Origin: Candidatus Hydrogenedentota bacterium
GTDB lineage: Bacteria; Hydrogenedentota; Hydrogenedentia; Hydrogenedentales; CAITNO01
DNA length: 64,000 nucleotides
Reading direction: 5' to 3'
Assembly (NCBI GenBank): GCA_903893795.1
Contig: CAITNO010000152.1
Coordinates: 1-64,000, forward strand
In this document: positions 25,254 to 34,095 of the stretch, piece by piece
How the letters are laid out: every line of letters starts with the position of its first letter
Numbering within the stretch: the stretch's first letter is position 1
The notes under the pieces: model-generated
Told to the model about the DNA's origin: nothing
Seen by the model: the letters and a program-made list of their open reading frames with translations, nothing else
Database searches by the model: none
Made by a program: the position numbers and the translations under genes

Positions 25254-25873
25254 GCAAAGAAAAAACGGGGACTGACACAAGCGCAACGGACGCCGCAGGC
25301 GGGAGCGGAGACGTGTCTGTACCCGCTTTTTCCCGCCGCGATTTCATGCGGGCGGCGGCGGCCGTCGCCGCGGGCGGCGGCGCATGGATGGTGTCGCACC
25401 CGTCCGAGCAGGTATTTGGCTGGCAGTTGGACCCGCGCAAATGCCAGCAGTGCGGCCGCTGCGCGACAGCATGCGTGCTCACCCCGTCGGCCGTGAAATG
25501 CGTGCATGCCTACGAAATGTGCGGCTTCTGCGACCTCTGTGGAGGCTATCTGCAGCCGGGTGCAAAGGCGCAGGACAGTGGCGCGGAAAACGAGCTTTGC
25601 CCCGTAGCTGCCCTCAAGCGCAAGTACGTTGAGGCGCCGTTCTACCTGTACACCATCATCGAGGACCTGTGCATCGGCTGCGGCAAATGCGTCAAGGGCT
25701 GCAACGCCTTTGGCAACGGCTCGCTGCAGCTTCAGGTGAAACAGGAGATTTGCGTCCACTGCAACGACTGCGCCATCGCCCGCAACTGCCCCGCCCAAGC
25801 CTACCAGCGCGTGCCCGTCGCCAAGTCCTATATGCTCAAAACGCTAGAGGGCGGGGGCGCACCGAAAGCATGA
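25250..25873 (+). CDS. NapG-like Tat-exported polyferredoxin
   Basis: 207 residues. SRRDFMR (28-34) followed by a hydrophobic alanine/glycine stretch is a twin-arginine export signal, so the folded protein should act in the periplasm. Cysteines are grouped as Cys65/68/71/75, Cys84/91/94/97, Cys141/144/147/151 and Cys168/171/174/180, enough for four [4Fe-4S] clusters, as in NapG/NrfC-type electron carriers. Residues 6-27 before the Tat motif come from a dispersed repeat, giving an unusually long n-region. The next gene is NapH-like; NapGH pairs pass electrons from the quinol pool or cytoplasm to periplasmic reductases. Overlaps both neighbours by four bases (ATGA). Confidence 0.85.
   Translation: MSKEKTGTDTSATDAAGGSGDVSVPAFSRRDFMRAAAAVAAGGGAWMVSHPSEQVFGWQLDPRKCQQCGRCATACVLTPSAVKCVHAYEMCGFCDLCGGYLQPGAKAQDSGAENELCPVAALKRKYVEAPFYLYTIIEDLCIGCGKCVKGCNAFGNGSLQLQVKQEICVHCNDCAIARNCPAQAYQRVPVAKSYMLKTLEGGGAPKA
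25257..25332 (+). repeat. Dispersed repeat family F, copy 2, within the NapG-like gene
   Basis: Near-duplicate of 25164-25233 in the same orientation, sharing GGGACTGACACAAGCG and GACGTGTCTGT. It is translated between the start codon and the Tat motif. Copy 1 ends one gene and copy 2 begins the next. Confidence 0.7.
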
Positions 25874-27141
25874 GACGCCTCCCCTGCATTTTTGCCCTGT
25901 TGCTCCTCCTAGCCGTGGCCGGACAGGCAACGGCGGCATTCCGATTTCCCATACCGGAATTCGAGTCGGGATACCAGCACCCCACGCCCGTCACGCCCGC
26001 ACCCCGGCTGATTCCCCCGGCGGTGGACATTGCCGCGCTCGCCGGGGCGCTTTCGATCACGGCGTGGCTCGTGCTGAAGCGCCGTTCCCGCCGTGAAGTG
26101 CTCCTCATGGCCGTCGCGTCGGTGCTCTACTTTGGTTTCTACCGCAAGGGCTGCATCTGTCCCGTGGGCTCGGTGCAGAATGTCGCCAACGCGGTCGTGG
26201 GCAACGGCATGGGCGTGCCCTTTGTGGTGGCGGTCTACTTCTTCCTGCCGCTGCTCTTCGCCATCTATTTCGGCCGCGTGTTCTGCGCGGGCGTCTGCCC
26301 GCTGGGCGCGGCGCAGGAAATCTTGGCGCTGTTCCCGGTGCAGATCTCGCGCCCGCTGGAGCATGTGCTCGGTCTCTTCGCCTATGCCTACCTAGGCTTC
26401 GCCGTGCTCGCCATCTATACCGGCGCGGGCTTCCTCGTCTGCCAGTACGACCCCTTCGTGGGTTTCTTCCGGCTCGGCGGCACCTTCAACATGTTCCTGG
26501 CCGGAGGCATTCTGCTACTCATCGGCATCTTCGTCGCCCGGCCCTACTGCCGCTTCCTCTGCCCCTACGGCGTGCTGCTGCGCTGGGCCTCCATCTTCTC
26601 CAAGTGGCACGTGACGATTACCCCCGCCGAATGCATCCAATGCCGCCTGTGCGAGAATTCATGCCCCTACAACGCCATCGTCGTGCCGACGCCGGAAAAC
26701 GCGCCGGACGACCGCCGCGCCGGGGCGCGCCGCCTGGGCCTGCTGTTGCTGGCCACCCCGCTCATAGTCATCTTTGCGGGATGGACCGGCCTGGCGTCGC
26801 ACCAGTTCATCGCGCGCATCCACCCGACCATCCGCCTGGCGGAGCGGGTGGCCGCCGAAGAGCAGGGCGTCTACGCGGAACGCTCTGTCGAGAGCGAAGC
26901 CTTTCGCGCGGGCAGCAAGACGCCCGCCGACCTGTACGCCCAGGCCGAAGCCCTGAGAATTCGCTTCAAGACCGCCTCCGCGTGTTTTGGCGCCTTCATG
27001 GGCGTGGCCTTTTGCGGAAGAATGATTCGTCTGTCCGTGATTCGCAGGAACAGGGACTACGTGGCCGACCAGGGTGCATGCCTGAGCTGTGCCCGGTGCT
27101 TCGCGTATTGTCCCGTTGGAAAAGAAGATGCCGCTTTCTGA
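25870..27141 (+). CDS. NapH/NosR-like membrane iron-sulfur protein
   Basis: 423 residues from the ATG overlapping the previous stop. It has a signal peptide, about six membrane helices and two kinds of iron-sulfur site. In the membrane loops are cysteine-proline motifs KGCICPVG, FCAGVCPLG and YCRFLCPYG, as in NapH and NosR. Facing one side are ferredoxin clusters CIQCRLCENSCP and, at the extreme C-terminus, CLSCARCFAYCPVG. NapH and NosR move electrons across or along the membrane to periplasmic partners. The flavin-binding domain of NosR is missing. A soluble loop of about 110 residues lies between the two ferredoxin parts. It overlaps the next gene by 14 bases. Physiological donor and acceptor are not known. 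Confidence 0.88.
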   Translation: MRRLPCIFALLLLLAVAGQATAAFRFPIPEFESGYQHPTPVTPAPRLIPPAVDIAALAGALSITAWLVLKRRSRREVLLMAVASVLYFGFYRKGCICPVGSVQNVANAVVGNGMGVPFVVAVYFFLPLLFAIYFGRVFCAGVCPLGAAQEILALFPVQISRPLEHVLGLFAYAYLGFAVLAIYTGAGFLVCQYDPFVGFFRLGGTFNMFLAGGILLLIGIFVARPYCRFLCPYGVLLRWASIFSKWHVTITPAECIQCRLCENSCPYNAIVVPTPENAPDDRRAGARRLGLLLLATPLIVIFAGWTGLASHQFIARIHPTIRLAERVAAEEQGVYAERSVESEAFRAGSKTPADLYAQAEALRIRFKTASACFGAFMGVAFCGRMIRLSVIRRNRDYVADQGACLSCARCFAYCPVGKEDAAF

Positions 27142-28933
27142 CAAGAACAAACCCAGATTCGCCGCCAATGAAACGCTGTGGCGCACCGCCATGACCGTGG
27201 CCGTCGTCGCGGGACTTTTCGCGCTGGTGGTGTCCACGCTGCTCATCGCCAACTATCTTCAGATGCGGGCCGTCAACCCGCTCGACAACCCGGAAATCGT
27301 CAAGCTGCGTTTGCAGTTGGCCCAGTCGCAGGAGCCAAACCCCACGCTGTCCGAACAGATTCGCGTGCTGGACCTGCTCGCGCGCAAGGCCTTCTTCACC
27401 AGCCAGAAGCAGCTCCAAGCGGGGGCCTACCTGTTGCTGGGCGGCGTGGTGGTGCTGGCGCTGGCGCTGTACCTTGCGGGACAAAGCAGACCCCGTCTGC
27501 CCCTGCCCAATCCGGATGTCCCCGCACCGGGCTATTGGACCGTGCGCGCCCGCGCCCGCGAACTGATCGCGCTGGCCGGATTCGTGTGGGTTATCGGCGC
27601 GCTGCTCGCCGCCCATTTCACCCGGCTCGATGTGCCGGTCCCGGCCGCGACCGCCTCACTGGGAGCGCCCGTCATTCCCGCGAAGGCGGGAACATCCCTG
27701 CCGGCTTCCGAAGAACAGCAGAAAACGCAGCCTGCCGCCGCGCCTACTGTGACGTGGCCCGACTGGGCCACCGTGAAAAAGAACTGGCCCTCCTTCCGCG
27801 GGCCCGGTTCCTACGGCGTGGCGCAGTTCACCACCGCCCCGGTGGAATGGGATGTAGAAAGCGGCAAGAACATCAAGTGGAAAACCGATGTGCCGCTGCC
27901 CGCGCCCAATTCGCCCGTGGTGTGGGACAACCGGGTCTTCCTCAGCGGCGCGACGGCCGACAAGCGCGAAATCTACTGTTTCGACAGCGACAGCGGGCAA
28001 CTGCTCTGGGCCTATACACTGGGCAAACTGGAGGGCACCCCCGATGCCCCGCCCAAGGTCAGCGATGAGACTAGCTTTGCCGCGCCCACCATGGCCGTGC
28101 AGGGGGATCGCGCCTGCGCCATTTTCGCGAACGGCGACCTGGCCTGTGTCGATTTCAGCGGCAAACTGCTCTGGGGCAAGAATCTCGGCGCGCCCGACAA
28201 CCACTACGGCCATGCCTCCTCGCTGATTGCCTTTCAGAATCTCCTGCTGGTCCAGTTTGACCAGAAAGCGAACGGACGGCTGGTCGCGCTGGACCTGTCG
28301 GATGGCCACGAAGTGTATGCAGTCAAGCGCGGCATCATCTCCTGGTCCTCCCCGGCCTGCGTCGAAACACCGACGGGCTTCCAGTTGCTCCTCAATTCCT
28401 CCAAGGATGTCACCTCCTACGAACCGCTCACGGGCAAACAGTTGTGGCAGTTGAAGTGCCTGAGCGGCGAAGTGGCCCCCAGCCCCGCCTGGGGCGCGGG
28501 CCTCTTCTTAGTCGCCAACGACTACGCCACCGCCACGGCCATCAAGTTTGCCGAAGGCAAGACACCGCCCGAACCGGAGATTGCCTGGCAGTTCGAGGAC
28601 GCATTGCCGGACACATCGAGCCCGGTGGGCACAGACACGCATTTCTACCTCAGCACGGCGCGCGGCGAGATTGTGTGCCTCGACGCCAAAACCGGCAAGC
28701 AGGCATGGATGCAGGAAAACGAGGAGGGATTCAACGCCTCGCCCATCGCCGTCGGCGACCGCATCTACCTCGTGGACCGCAAGGGCATGGTGACGATATT
28801 CAAGGACAGCGACAGCTTCGAGAAGCTAGGCAGTCCCACGCTGGGCGAGGAAAGTTTTGCCACGCCCGCGTTCATGGACGGGCGCATCTACGCCCGCACC
28901 GCCACCAAACTGATCTGCATCGCGGCGGGCTGA
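27128..28933 (+). CDS. Three-helix membrane protein with PQQ-like beta-propeller
   Basis: 601 residues from the ATG at 27128, which lies inside the end of the NapH-like gene. Helices are at about 21-43, 99-118 and 147-163; the segment between helices 1 and 2 is charged and helical. Residues 177-193 (SLGAPVIPAKAGTSLPAS) are encoded by two nested dispersed repeats. From about 210 to the end is a PQQ-type propeller: NWPSFRGPGSYGVAQ, SGQLLWAY, SGKLLWGKN, TGKQLWQLK, TGKQAWMQE. No enzyme site is seen. The propeller should be on the outer side of the membrane, where it may dock the iron-sulfur carriers encoded before it. Confidence 0.82.
   Translation: MPLSDKNKPRFAANETLWRTAMTVAVVAGLFALVVSTLLIANYLQMRAVNPLDNPEIVKLRLQLAQSQEPNPTLSEQIRVLDLLARKAFFTSQKQLQAGAYLLLGGVVVLALALYLAGQSRPRLPLPNPDVPAPGYWTVRARARELIALAGFVWVIGALLAAHFTRLDVPVPAATASLGAPVIPAKAGTSLPASEEQQKTQPAAAPTVTWPDWATVKKNWPSFRGPGSYGVAQFTTAPVEWDVESGKNIKWKTDVPLPAPNSPVVWDNRVFLSGATADKREIYCFDSDSGQLLWAYTLGKLEGTPDAPPKVSDETSFAAPTMAVQGDRACAIFANGDLACVDFSGKLLWGKNLGAPDNHYGHASSLIAFQNLLLVQFDQKANGRLVALDLSDGHEVYAVKRGIISWSSPACVETPTGFQLLLNSSKDVTSYEPLTGKQLWQLKCLSGEVAPSPAWGAGLFLVANDYATATAIKFAEGKTPPEPEIAWQFEDALPDTSSPVGTDTHFYLSTARGEIVCLDAKTGKQAWMQENEEGFNASPIAVGDRIYLVDRKGMVTIFKDSDSFEKLGSPTLGEESFATPAFMDGRIYARTATKLICIAAG
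27658..27706 (+). repeat. Family D palindrome nested inside a family C element, within a coding region
   Basis: ACTGGGAGCGCC (27658-27669) and CATCCCTGCCGGCT (27693-27706) are the two halves of the family C sequence seen intact at 35518. Between them lie 23 bases (CGTCATTCCCGCGAAGGCGG plus GAA) of family D, whose other copy is at 55411. D replaces two bases of C, a net gain of 21 bases, so the reading frame is kept. Confidence 0.8.
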
Positions 28934-28934
28934 C

Positions 28935-31334
28935 ATGGAACCGGAACTGTTGCCAGAAGACATTGACGCAATGGTCGCTGTCTGCGGCCGGGGCCGCGAT
29001 GCGGTCATTCCCCTGTTGCAGGCCGTCCAGCGGCAATACCGCTATCTCCCCGAGGCCGCGCTGCGGCGCATCTGCGAAACCACCGACATCGCCCCCGCCG
29101 ACATCCAGAGCGTGGCCACCTTCTTTCCCCAGTTCCGCTTCCGCCCGGCGGGCAAACACACGGTGTGCGTCTGCGACGGCACGGCCTGCCACCTCAAGGG
29201 CTCGGAAAACGTCTATGACGCCGTCGCAAAGGAACTGGGCCTCGCCAAGGGCGAAGACACGGACAAGGACGGCACCTTCACGCTTCAGATGGTGCGCTGT
29301 CTCGGCTGCTGCACCCTGGCGCCTGCCGTGCAAATCGACAGCGTCACCTACGGCCACGTCAAATCGGAAACGGTGGCGGGCATGCTGGAGGATTTCCTCG
29401 CGCAGGCCGCACTTGAGGCCCGCCCGGGCGGCACCAAAGGGCACGCCGATTCCGTGGACGGCCCGGAGATTCGCATTGGGCTGGGCTCGTGCTGCGTGGC
29501 CGGCGGCAGCGAACTCGTCCGCCGCGCCCTGGAGGACACCCTCGAAAGCTATGCCATCGACGTGCGCGTCAAACACGTGAGCTGTGTGGGCATGTGCCAC
29601 CAGACGCCGCTGATGGAGGTCGTCATGCCGGGCTCGCCGCCCAAGACCTATGCCAAGATGCGGCCCGAGGACGTGCCCGCGATTCTGTTGTCCCATTTCC
29701 CGCCCAAGGGTGCCGTGCCGCGCATGCGCGCCAAGGCCACCCGCTGGCTGGAACGGCTCTACACCGACGACGCGGTACGCCAACCTGCGCTCGATCCAAA
29801 AGATGCGGCCGTGGCGGGCTTCCTGGACGTGCAGAACCGCATCGCCACCGAATGCTGCGGCGAGATTGACCCCACCGATCTGGCGGAATATGTCCGCCAC
29901 GATGGTTTCATGGCATTGCAGCGCTGTCTCGCGGGACTGGGCGAAACACCCCAGTCGCCGCTGCTTCCGCCCGCCGCGGAGGCGGGCACACCGCTGGACC
30001 CCGATGCGATCATCGCCGAAGTGGAGAATGCCGGCCTGCGCGGCCGCGGCGGCGCGGGCTTTCCCACGGCGCGCAAATGGCGTGAAGTGCGCCATGCGCC
30101 GGGCGGCACCAAGTACGTCATCTGCAATGGCGACGAGGGCGACCCCGGCGCGTTCATGGACCGCATGATCCTGGAGTCCTACACCTACCGCATCATCGAG
30201 GGCATGCTCATTGCGTCCATCGCCGCGGGTGCCCACCGGGGCATATTCTATATCCGTGCCGAATATCCGTTGGCCGTGGAACGCATTCGCGCGGCCATTG
30301 CAAAGTGCATGGAGGCGGGCATTCTCGGCGACAGTGTGCTCGGCACGGGCCACGTGTTCCATGCCGAAGTGCGCGAGGGCGCGGGCGCCTTCGTCTGCGG
30401 CGAGGAGACGGCGCTGATCGCGTCCCTGGAGGGACGTCGGCCCACGCCGCGCTTCCGCCCCCCCTTCCCGGCGCACCAGGGGCTTTACGAGTGTCCCACG
30501 CTGGTGAACAACGTGGAAACGCTGGCGATGGTGCCCTGGATCATCCGCCACGGCGCGGCGGCCTTCTCCGCGCTCGGCACCGCCCACAGCAAGGGCACGA
30601 AGGTGTTTGCGCTCGCGGGCAAGATTCGGCGCGGCGGCCTCATTGAGGTGCCCATGGGCATGACCGTCGGACAGATCGTGAACGACGTCGGCGGCGGTGT
30701 GCCCGAAGGGCGCACGCTGAAGGCCGTCCAGGTGGGCGGCCCTTCGGGCGGCTGCATCCCGGCCGACCTCGCCAACCTGCACGTGGACTACGAGGCGCTC
30801 GCCGGGGCGGGCTCGATGATGGGCTCGGGCGGCTTCGTCGTGATGGACGACACGGACTGCATGGTCGAAATGACCCGGTACTTCCTGTCGTTCACGCAGT
30901 TGGAGTCCTGCGGGCGCTGCACGCCCTGCCGTGTGGGAACCAAGCAGTTGCTGGACATCCTCACGCGCCTGTGCGACGGCAAGGGCACCATGAGCGACCT
31001 GGACGAACTGCACCGGCTGGGCACGGCGATCAAGAAGCAGAGCCTGTGCGGCCTCGGCCGCACCGCGCCCAATCCGGTGCTTACGGGGCTGACCCATTTC
31101 CGCGACGAGTTTGAGGCCCACATCGCCGGGCGCTGCCCGGCGCACAAGTGCAAGGCGCTCATCAGCTATTCGATCACGGAACAGTGCATTGGCTGCACCA
31201 AGTGCGCCCAGGTCTGCCCCGCCGATGCGATTCCCATGACCCCCTACGAGGTGCATGCCGTCGACGACGGGAAATGCACACGGTGTAATGCCTGTTATGA
31301 AACATGTCCCGTGAATGCGGTAAAGGTGGACTGA
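28935..31334 (+). CDS. NuoE-NuoF fusion with extra ferredoxin domains (NADH-oxidising flavoprotein)
   Basis: 799 residues. Residues 1-160 are NuoE-like, with [2Fe-2S] ligands in VCVCDGTACHLKGS and VRCLGCC. About 175-255 is a second thioredoxin-like ferredoxin domain (GLGSCCVAGGS, HVSCVGMCHQTP), as in HndC/HydB-type subunits. About 345-690 is NuoF: the FMN/NADH site LRGRGGAGFPTARKW, NGDEGDPGAFMDR, then the [4Fe-4S] motif ESCGRCTPCRVGT and SLCGLGRTAPNP. The C-terminus adds two [4Fe-4S] clusters (CIGCTKCAQVCPADAI, CTRCNACYETCPVNAV). It should oxidise NADH (or reduce NAD+) and exchange electrons with iron-sulfur partners. Such subunits occur in complex I, NAD-formate dehydrogenases and bifurcating hydrogenases, but none of their catalytic subunits is here. 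It starts one base after the previous stop. Confidence 0.93.
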   Translation: MEPELLPEDIDAMVAVCGRGRDAVIPLLQAVQRQYRYLPEAALRRICETTDIAPADIQSVATFFPQFRFRPAGKHTVCVCDGTACHLKGSENVYDAVAKELGLAKGEDTDKDGTFTLQMVRCLGCCTLAPAVQIDSVTYGHVKSETVAGMLEDFLAQAALEARPGGTKGHADSVDGPEIRIGLGSCCVAGGSELVRRALEDTLESYAIDVRVKHVSCVGMCHQTPLMEVVMPGSPPKTYAKMRPEDVPAILLSHFPPKGAVPRMRAKATRWLERLYTDDAVRQPALDPKDAAVAGFLDVQNRIATECCGEIDPTDLAEYVRHDGFMALQRCLAGLGETPQSPLLPPAAEAGTPLDPDAIIAEVENAGLRGRGGAGFPTARKWREVRHAPGGTKYVICNGDEGDPGAFMDRMILESYTYRIIEGMLIASIAAGAHRGIFYIRAEYPLAVERIRAAIAKCMEAGILGDSVLGTGHVFHAEVREGAGAFVCGEETALIASLEGRRPTPRFRPPFPAHQGLYECPTLVNNVETLAMVPWIIRHGAAAFSALGTAHSKGTKVFALAGKIRRGGLIEVPMGMTVGQIVNDVGGGVPEGRTLKAVQVGGPSGGCIPADLANLHVDYEALAGAGSMMGSGGFVVMDDTDCMVEMTRYFLSFTQLESCGRCTPCRVGTKQLLDILTRLCDGKGTMSDLDELHRLGTAIKKQSLCGLGRTAPNPVLTGLTHFRDEFEAHIAGRCPAHKCKALISYSITEQCIGCTKCAQVCPADAIPMTPYEVHAVDDGKCTRCNACYETCPVNAVKVD

Positions 31335-32797
31335 TGGCACGGCTCAGAATAAACGGCAAAGAGGTGCAGGTCGCCGACGGCGCAACGCTGCTGGAGGCCG
31401 CGCGCGCGGCCGGGGTGGAAATCCCCACGCTGTGCTGGCTGAAAGAGACCGGCGCGCTCACCTCGTGCATGATTTGCGCCGTCCGGGACAAGTCTTCCGG
31501 GCGCCTGCTGCCCGCCTGCGCCGCCAAAGCCGTCGAAGACATGGATATCGACACGGACTGTGAAAAGGTGCACGAGGCGCGCCGCGAAATTCTGCAAATG
31601 CTGCTCGACGAGCATGTGGGCGACTGCGAGGCCCCCTGTTCGCGCATTTGCCCGGCCGGGCTGAACATTCCGCGCATGCTCCGGCACATCGAGAAGGATG
31701 AGGCCGATGGCGCCGCACGGCGGGCCAAACTGGACCTTATATTCCCGGCCACGCTGGGCCATGTATGCACCGCCCCCTGCGAGCGTGTCTGCCGTCGCGG
31801 ACAATACGACACGGCCATCGCCATTCGACAGAGCCACTGCGACGCCTCCATGCCTTTTTTGGATAACACCATCGGCCAGGATACGCGCCGCATGGCGACC
31901 GGCCTGTCCGTCGGCATCGTGGGCGCGGGATTGGCCGGCATGGCCGCCGCGTGGGAATGCGCGCTGAACGGACACGCATGCAAGGTCTATGAGAAACGCG
32001 ACTGCGCCGGAGCAAAGCTCCGAATGCTGCCGCAGGAGCAGCTCCCGTCCGAAGTGCTTGATGCGGAAATTGAATCCGTGCGCGCGCTGGGGGTCGAGTT
32101 TGTCTTCAACTGCGAAGTGGGCTCCGAGCCGTCAATCGCCTCGCTCCTCGAAGAGCACGACGCCGTGATTGTGGCCTGCAACCTTTCCTTCACGGCGCAC
32201 GCAAAGCTCTTCAATGCAAAAGAGGAAGTCTTGCACGTGCGCGCCGTGGGCAGCGGCAAGAAAGCCGCACGCGAAGTAAATGCCTTCCTGGCGGACGCGC
32301 CCGCGCCAAGTCCGGAGAAATCCTTCAATTCCAATATCGGACGCCTCCAGCCCAATGAACTCGAAGGCTATGCGGTGGAGCGTCGAAAAAATGTGGGGCA
32401 GACATTCCTGTCTGCCGTTCCCTCTCTGGAATCCGCACGCTGCCTGCACTGCGACTGCACCAAGCCAGTGACCTGCAAACTGCGACGCTACGCGGAACAA
32501 TACGGGCTCGCCCCGCAAATCTCGCGCATCATGGAACGTCCGCCTGTGGCACCCATACAGGCCGCCCAGAACGTGCTGTTTGAGCCTGGCAAGTGCATCA
32601 AATGCGGCATCTGCGTCGAAATCGTGCGCGCCTCGGGGCTCGACGCGGGCATTGCATTTGCCAGGCGCGGCCTTGATTCCCATTTGCGGGTGCCCTTTGG
32701 CGCCGGTCTGGCAAAGGGCCTCGGAGACGTCGCCGAGCGCTGCGTTCAGGCCTGCCCCACGGCGGCGCTGTCGTTCCGGGACGCGGAGGAAAGCTGA
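31334..32797 (+). CDS. NuoG/GltD-like iron-sulfur flavoprotein lacking the NAD(P)H domain
   Basis: 487 residues. Cys34/45/48/62 form the plant-type [2Fe-2S] site of NuoG and FdhA proteins. Residues 98-153 hold the two cysteine clusters of GltD/NfnB N-termini (CEAPCSRICPAGLNIPRM, HVCTAPCERVCRRG). GIVGAGLAGMAAA at 194-206 is the FAD-binding GxGxxG. After DAVIVACN the sequence jumps straight to GKKAAREVNAFL, the final helix of GltD, so the whole NADPH-binding domain is missing. The C-terminus has CLHCDC and CIKCGICVEIVRASG...CVQACP, the NuoG-like [4Fe-4S] part. Residues 353-362 (NVGQTFLSAV) come from a dispersed repeat. It probably takes electrons from the NuoEF fusion, to which it is joined by a TGATG overlap. 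Confidence 0.88.
   Translation: MARLRINGKEVQVADGATLLEAARAAGVEIPTLCWLKETGALTSCMICAVRDKSSGRLLPACAAKAVEDMDIDTDCEKVHEARREILQMLLDEHVGDCEAPCSRICPAGLNIPRMLRHIEKDEADGAARRAKLDLIFPATLGHVCTAPCERVCRRGQYDTAIAIRQSHCDASMPFLDNTIGQDTRRMATGLSVGIVGAGLAGMAAAWECALNGHACKVYEKRDCAGAKLRMLPQEQLPSEVLDAEIESVRALGVEFVFNCEVGSEPSIASLLEEHDAVIVACNLSFTAHAKLFNAKEEVLHVRAVGSGKKAAREVNAFLADAPAPSPEKSFNSNIGRLQPNELEGYAVERRKNVGQTFLSAVPSLESARCLHCDCTKPVTCKLRRYAEQYGLAPQISRIMERPPVAPIQAAQNVLFEPGKCIKCGICVEIVRASGLDAGIAFARRGLDSHLRVPFGAGLAKGLGDVAERCVQACPTAALSFRDAEES
32393..32418 (+). repeat. Palindromic repeat, family E, within a coding region
   Basis: GGCAGACA-TTCC-TGTCTGCC hairpin with a GTGG flank. The 26 bases are identical, in reverse complement, to 60708-60733, which is non-coding. 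Here it is translated in frame as VGQTFLSAV. Confidence 0.85.
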
Positions 32798-34095
32798 TGC
32801 GCATCCTTCATCTGGTACCGGGAAGCGGCGGCACCTTTTACTGCCAAAACTGTGTGCGCGATCGCGCGCTGGTGCGCGCGCTGCGCCGGGCCGGACATGA
32901 CGTAATCATGGTGCCGCTCTATCTGCCCATGTTCGGCGAGGAGGGCAGCGTGGGTGCCAAGGCGCCCATCTTCTTCGGCGGCGTCAACATGTACCTGCGC
33001 GAGAAGATTCCGTTCCTCCGCAGGATGCCGCAATGGATGGACCGCCTGCTCGATTCACCCTGGGTGCTGCGGCAGGCCGCCGCGCGCGAACAGTCCACCA
33101 ACGCCGCCGACCTCGGACCCATGACCCTGTCCCTGCTGCGCGGCAGGCGCGGCAACCAGCAAAAGGAATTCAACCGCTTCCTCGCATGGCTTGGCGAACA
33201 GGACAAGCCGGACATCATCCACGTCTCCAACGCGCTGCTGCTCGGCTTCGCCCCCGAGATTAAGAGGGTTGTCGATGCACCCATTGTGTGCAGCCTGCAG
33301 GACGAGGAGCCCTGGGTCGACGCCATGCACCCACCCTACGACCGGCATGTCTGGCAGGCCATTTCTGAAAATGCCAAATGCGTGTCGCGCTTTATCTCCA
33401 CCAGCGCGTGGTATGCGGAGCGCATGATCGCCCGCATGGACCTTCCCCCCGACCGTGTCTCCGTGATCTTTCCCGGCATTGAGACCGATGAGCTGCCCAC
33501 CGCCGATCTGACACTCGACCCGCCGGTCATCGGCTTTCTTGAACGGCTCAGCCGCGGCCAGGGGCTGGGACTGCTGGTGGACGCCTTCATCACGCTGAAA
33601 CGCATGCCCCAGTTCAAGAACCTGCGTCTGCGCGCCACGGGCGGCTGCACCCCTGCGGACCACGGTTTTCGTGCGGAGATTCACGAACAACTCCGCGGTG
33701 AGGGCATGGACGATGCGGTCGAATTCATCGAAGATTTCCAATTGGCGCAGCGCGGCGAGTTTCTCCGCTCACTGTCGGTGCTGTCCGTGCCGGTGCCCGG
33801 CGGCGAGGCTTTCGGTCTGCAACTGCTGGAGGCCATGGCGCAGGGCGTGCCCGTGGTGCAGCCCGCGGAGGGTTCCTATCCCGAAATCGTCCACGCCACC
33901 GGCGGCGGCGTGCTCTACGACCCAAAGGACCCCGAAGGACTGGTGCATGCGCTGCAATCACTGCTCGAAAACCCGGAGGAGACCCGCCGTTTGGGCCGTC
34001 GGGGACGGCAGGCCATTCTGGCGCAGTTCAACATGGACCGGGTGGTGCGCGACATGATTGCCGCTTATACGGCGGCGCTGGACCAGAAGCCATGA
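32797..34095 (+). CDS. Glycosyltransferase, GT-B fold, GT4-like
   Basis: 432 residues. The N-terminal Rossmann-like half starts MRILHLVPGSGGTFYCQNC and contains the DIIHVSNALL segment of GT4 enzymes. The C-terminal half has SVIFPGIETDELP, GFLERLSRGQGLGLLVDAF and the donor-binding region VPVPGGEAFGLQLLEAMAQGVPVV with the glutamate that contacts the nucleotide sugar. It would transfer a sugar from an NDP-sugar to an unknown acceptor in the cytoplasm. It overlaps the previous stop by one base (TGATG) and the next start by four (ATGA), so it belongs to the same expression unit despite its different chemistry. A role in glycosylating an exported component of the cluster is possible. Confidence 0.88.
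   Translation: MRILHLVPGSGGTFYCQNCVRDRALVRALRRAGHDVIMVPLYLPMFGEEGSVGAKAPIFFGGVNMYLREKIPFLRRMPQWMDRLLDSPWVLRQAAAREQSTNAADLGPMTLSLLRGRRGNQQKEFNRFLAWLGEQDKPDIIHVSNALLLGFAPEIKRVVDAPIVCSLQDEEPWVDAMHPPYDRHVWQAISENAKCVSRFISTSAWYAERMIARMDLPPDRVSVIFPGIETDELPTADLTLDPPVIGFLERLSRGQGLGLLVDAFITLKRMPQFKNLRLRATGGCTPADHGFRAEIHEQLRGEGMDDAVEFIEDFQLAQRGEFLRSLSVLSVPVPGGEAFGLQLLEAMAQGVPVVQPAEGSYPEIVHATGGGVLYDPKDPEGLVHALQSLLENPEETRRLGRRGRQAILAQFNMDRVVRDMIAAYTAALDQKP

Noticed and set aside
25250..27141. Nitrous-oxide or nitrate reductase operon
   Set aside because: The NapG/NapH/NosR-like proteins suggest it, but no nosZ, napA, nosL, nosD or cytochrome gene is present.
28872..31340. 822-codon open frame on the minus strand opposite the NuoE-NuoF fusion
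   Set aside because: High GC content gives long antisense frames. The plus-strand product has many exact family motifs, while this one is rich in Arg, Gly and His and matches nothing.
28935..32797. Electron-bifurcating hydrogenase or NAD-formate dehydrogenase
   Set aside because: The NuoEF and NuoG-like parts fit, but neither an [FeFe]-hydrogenase H-cluster domain nor a molybdopterin subunit is encoded nearby.
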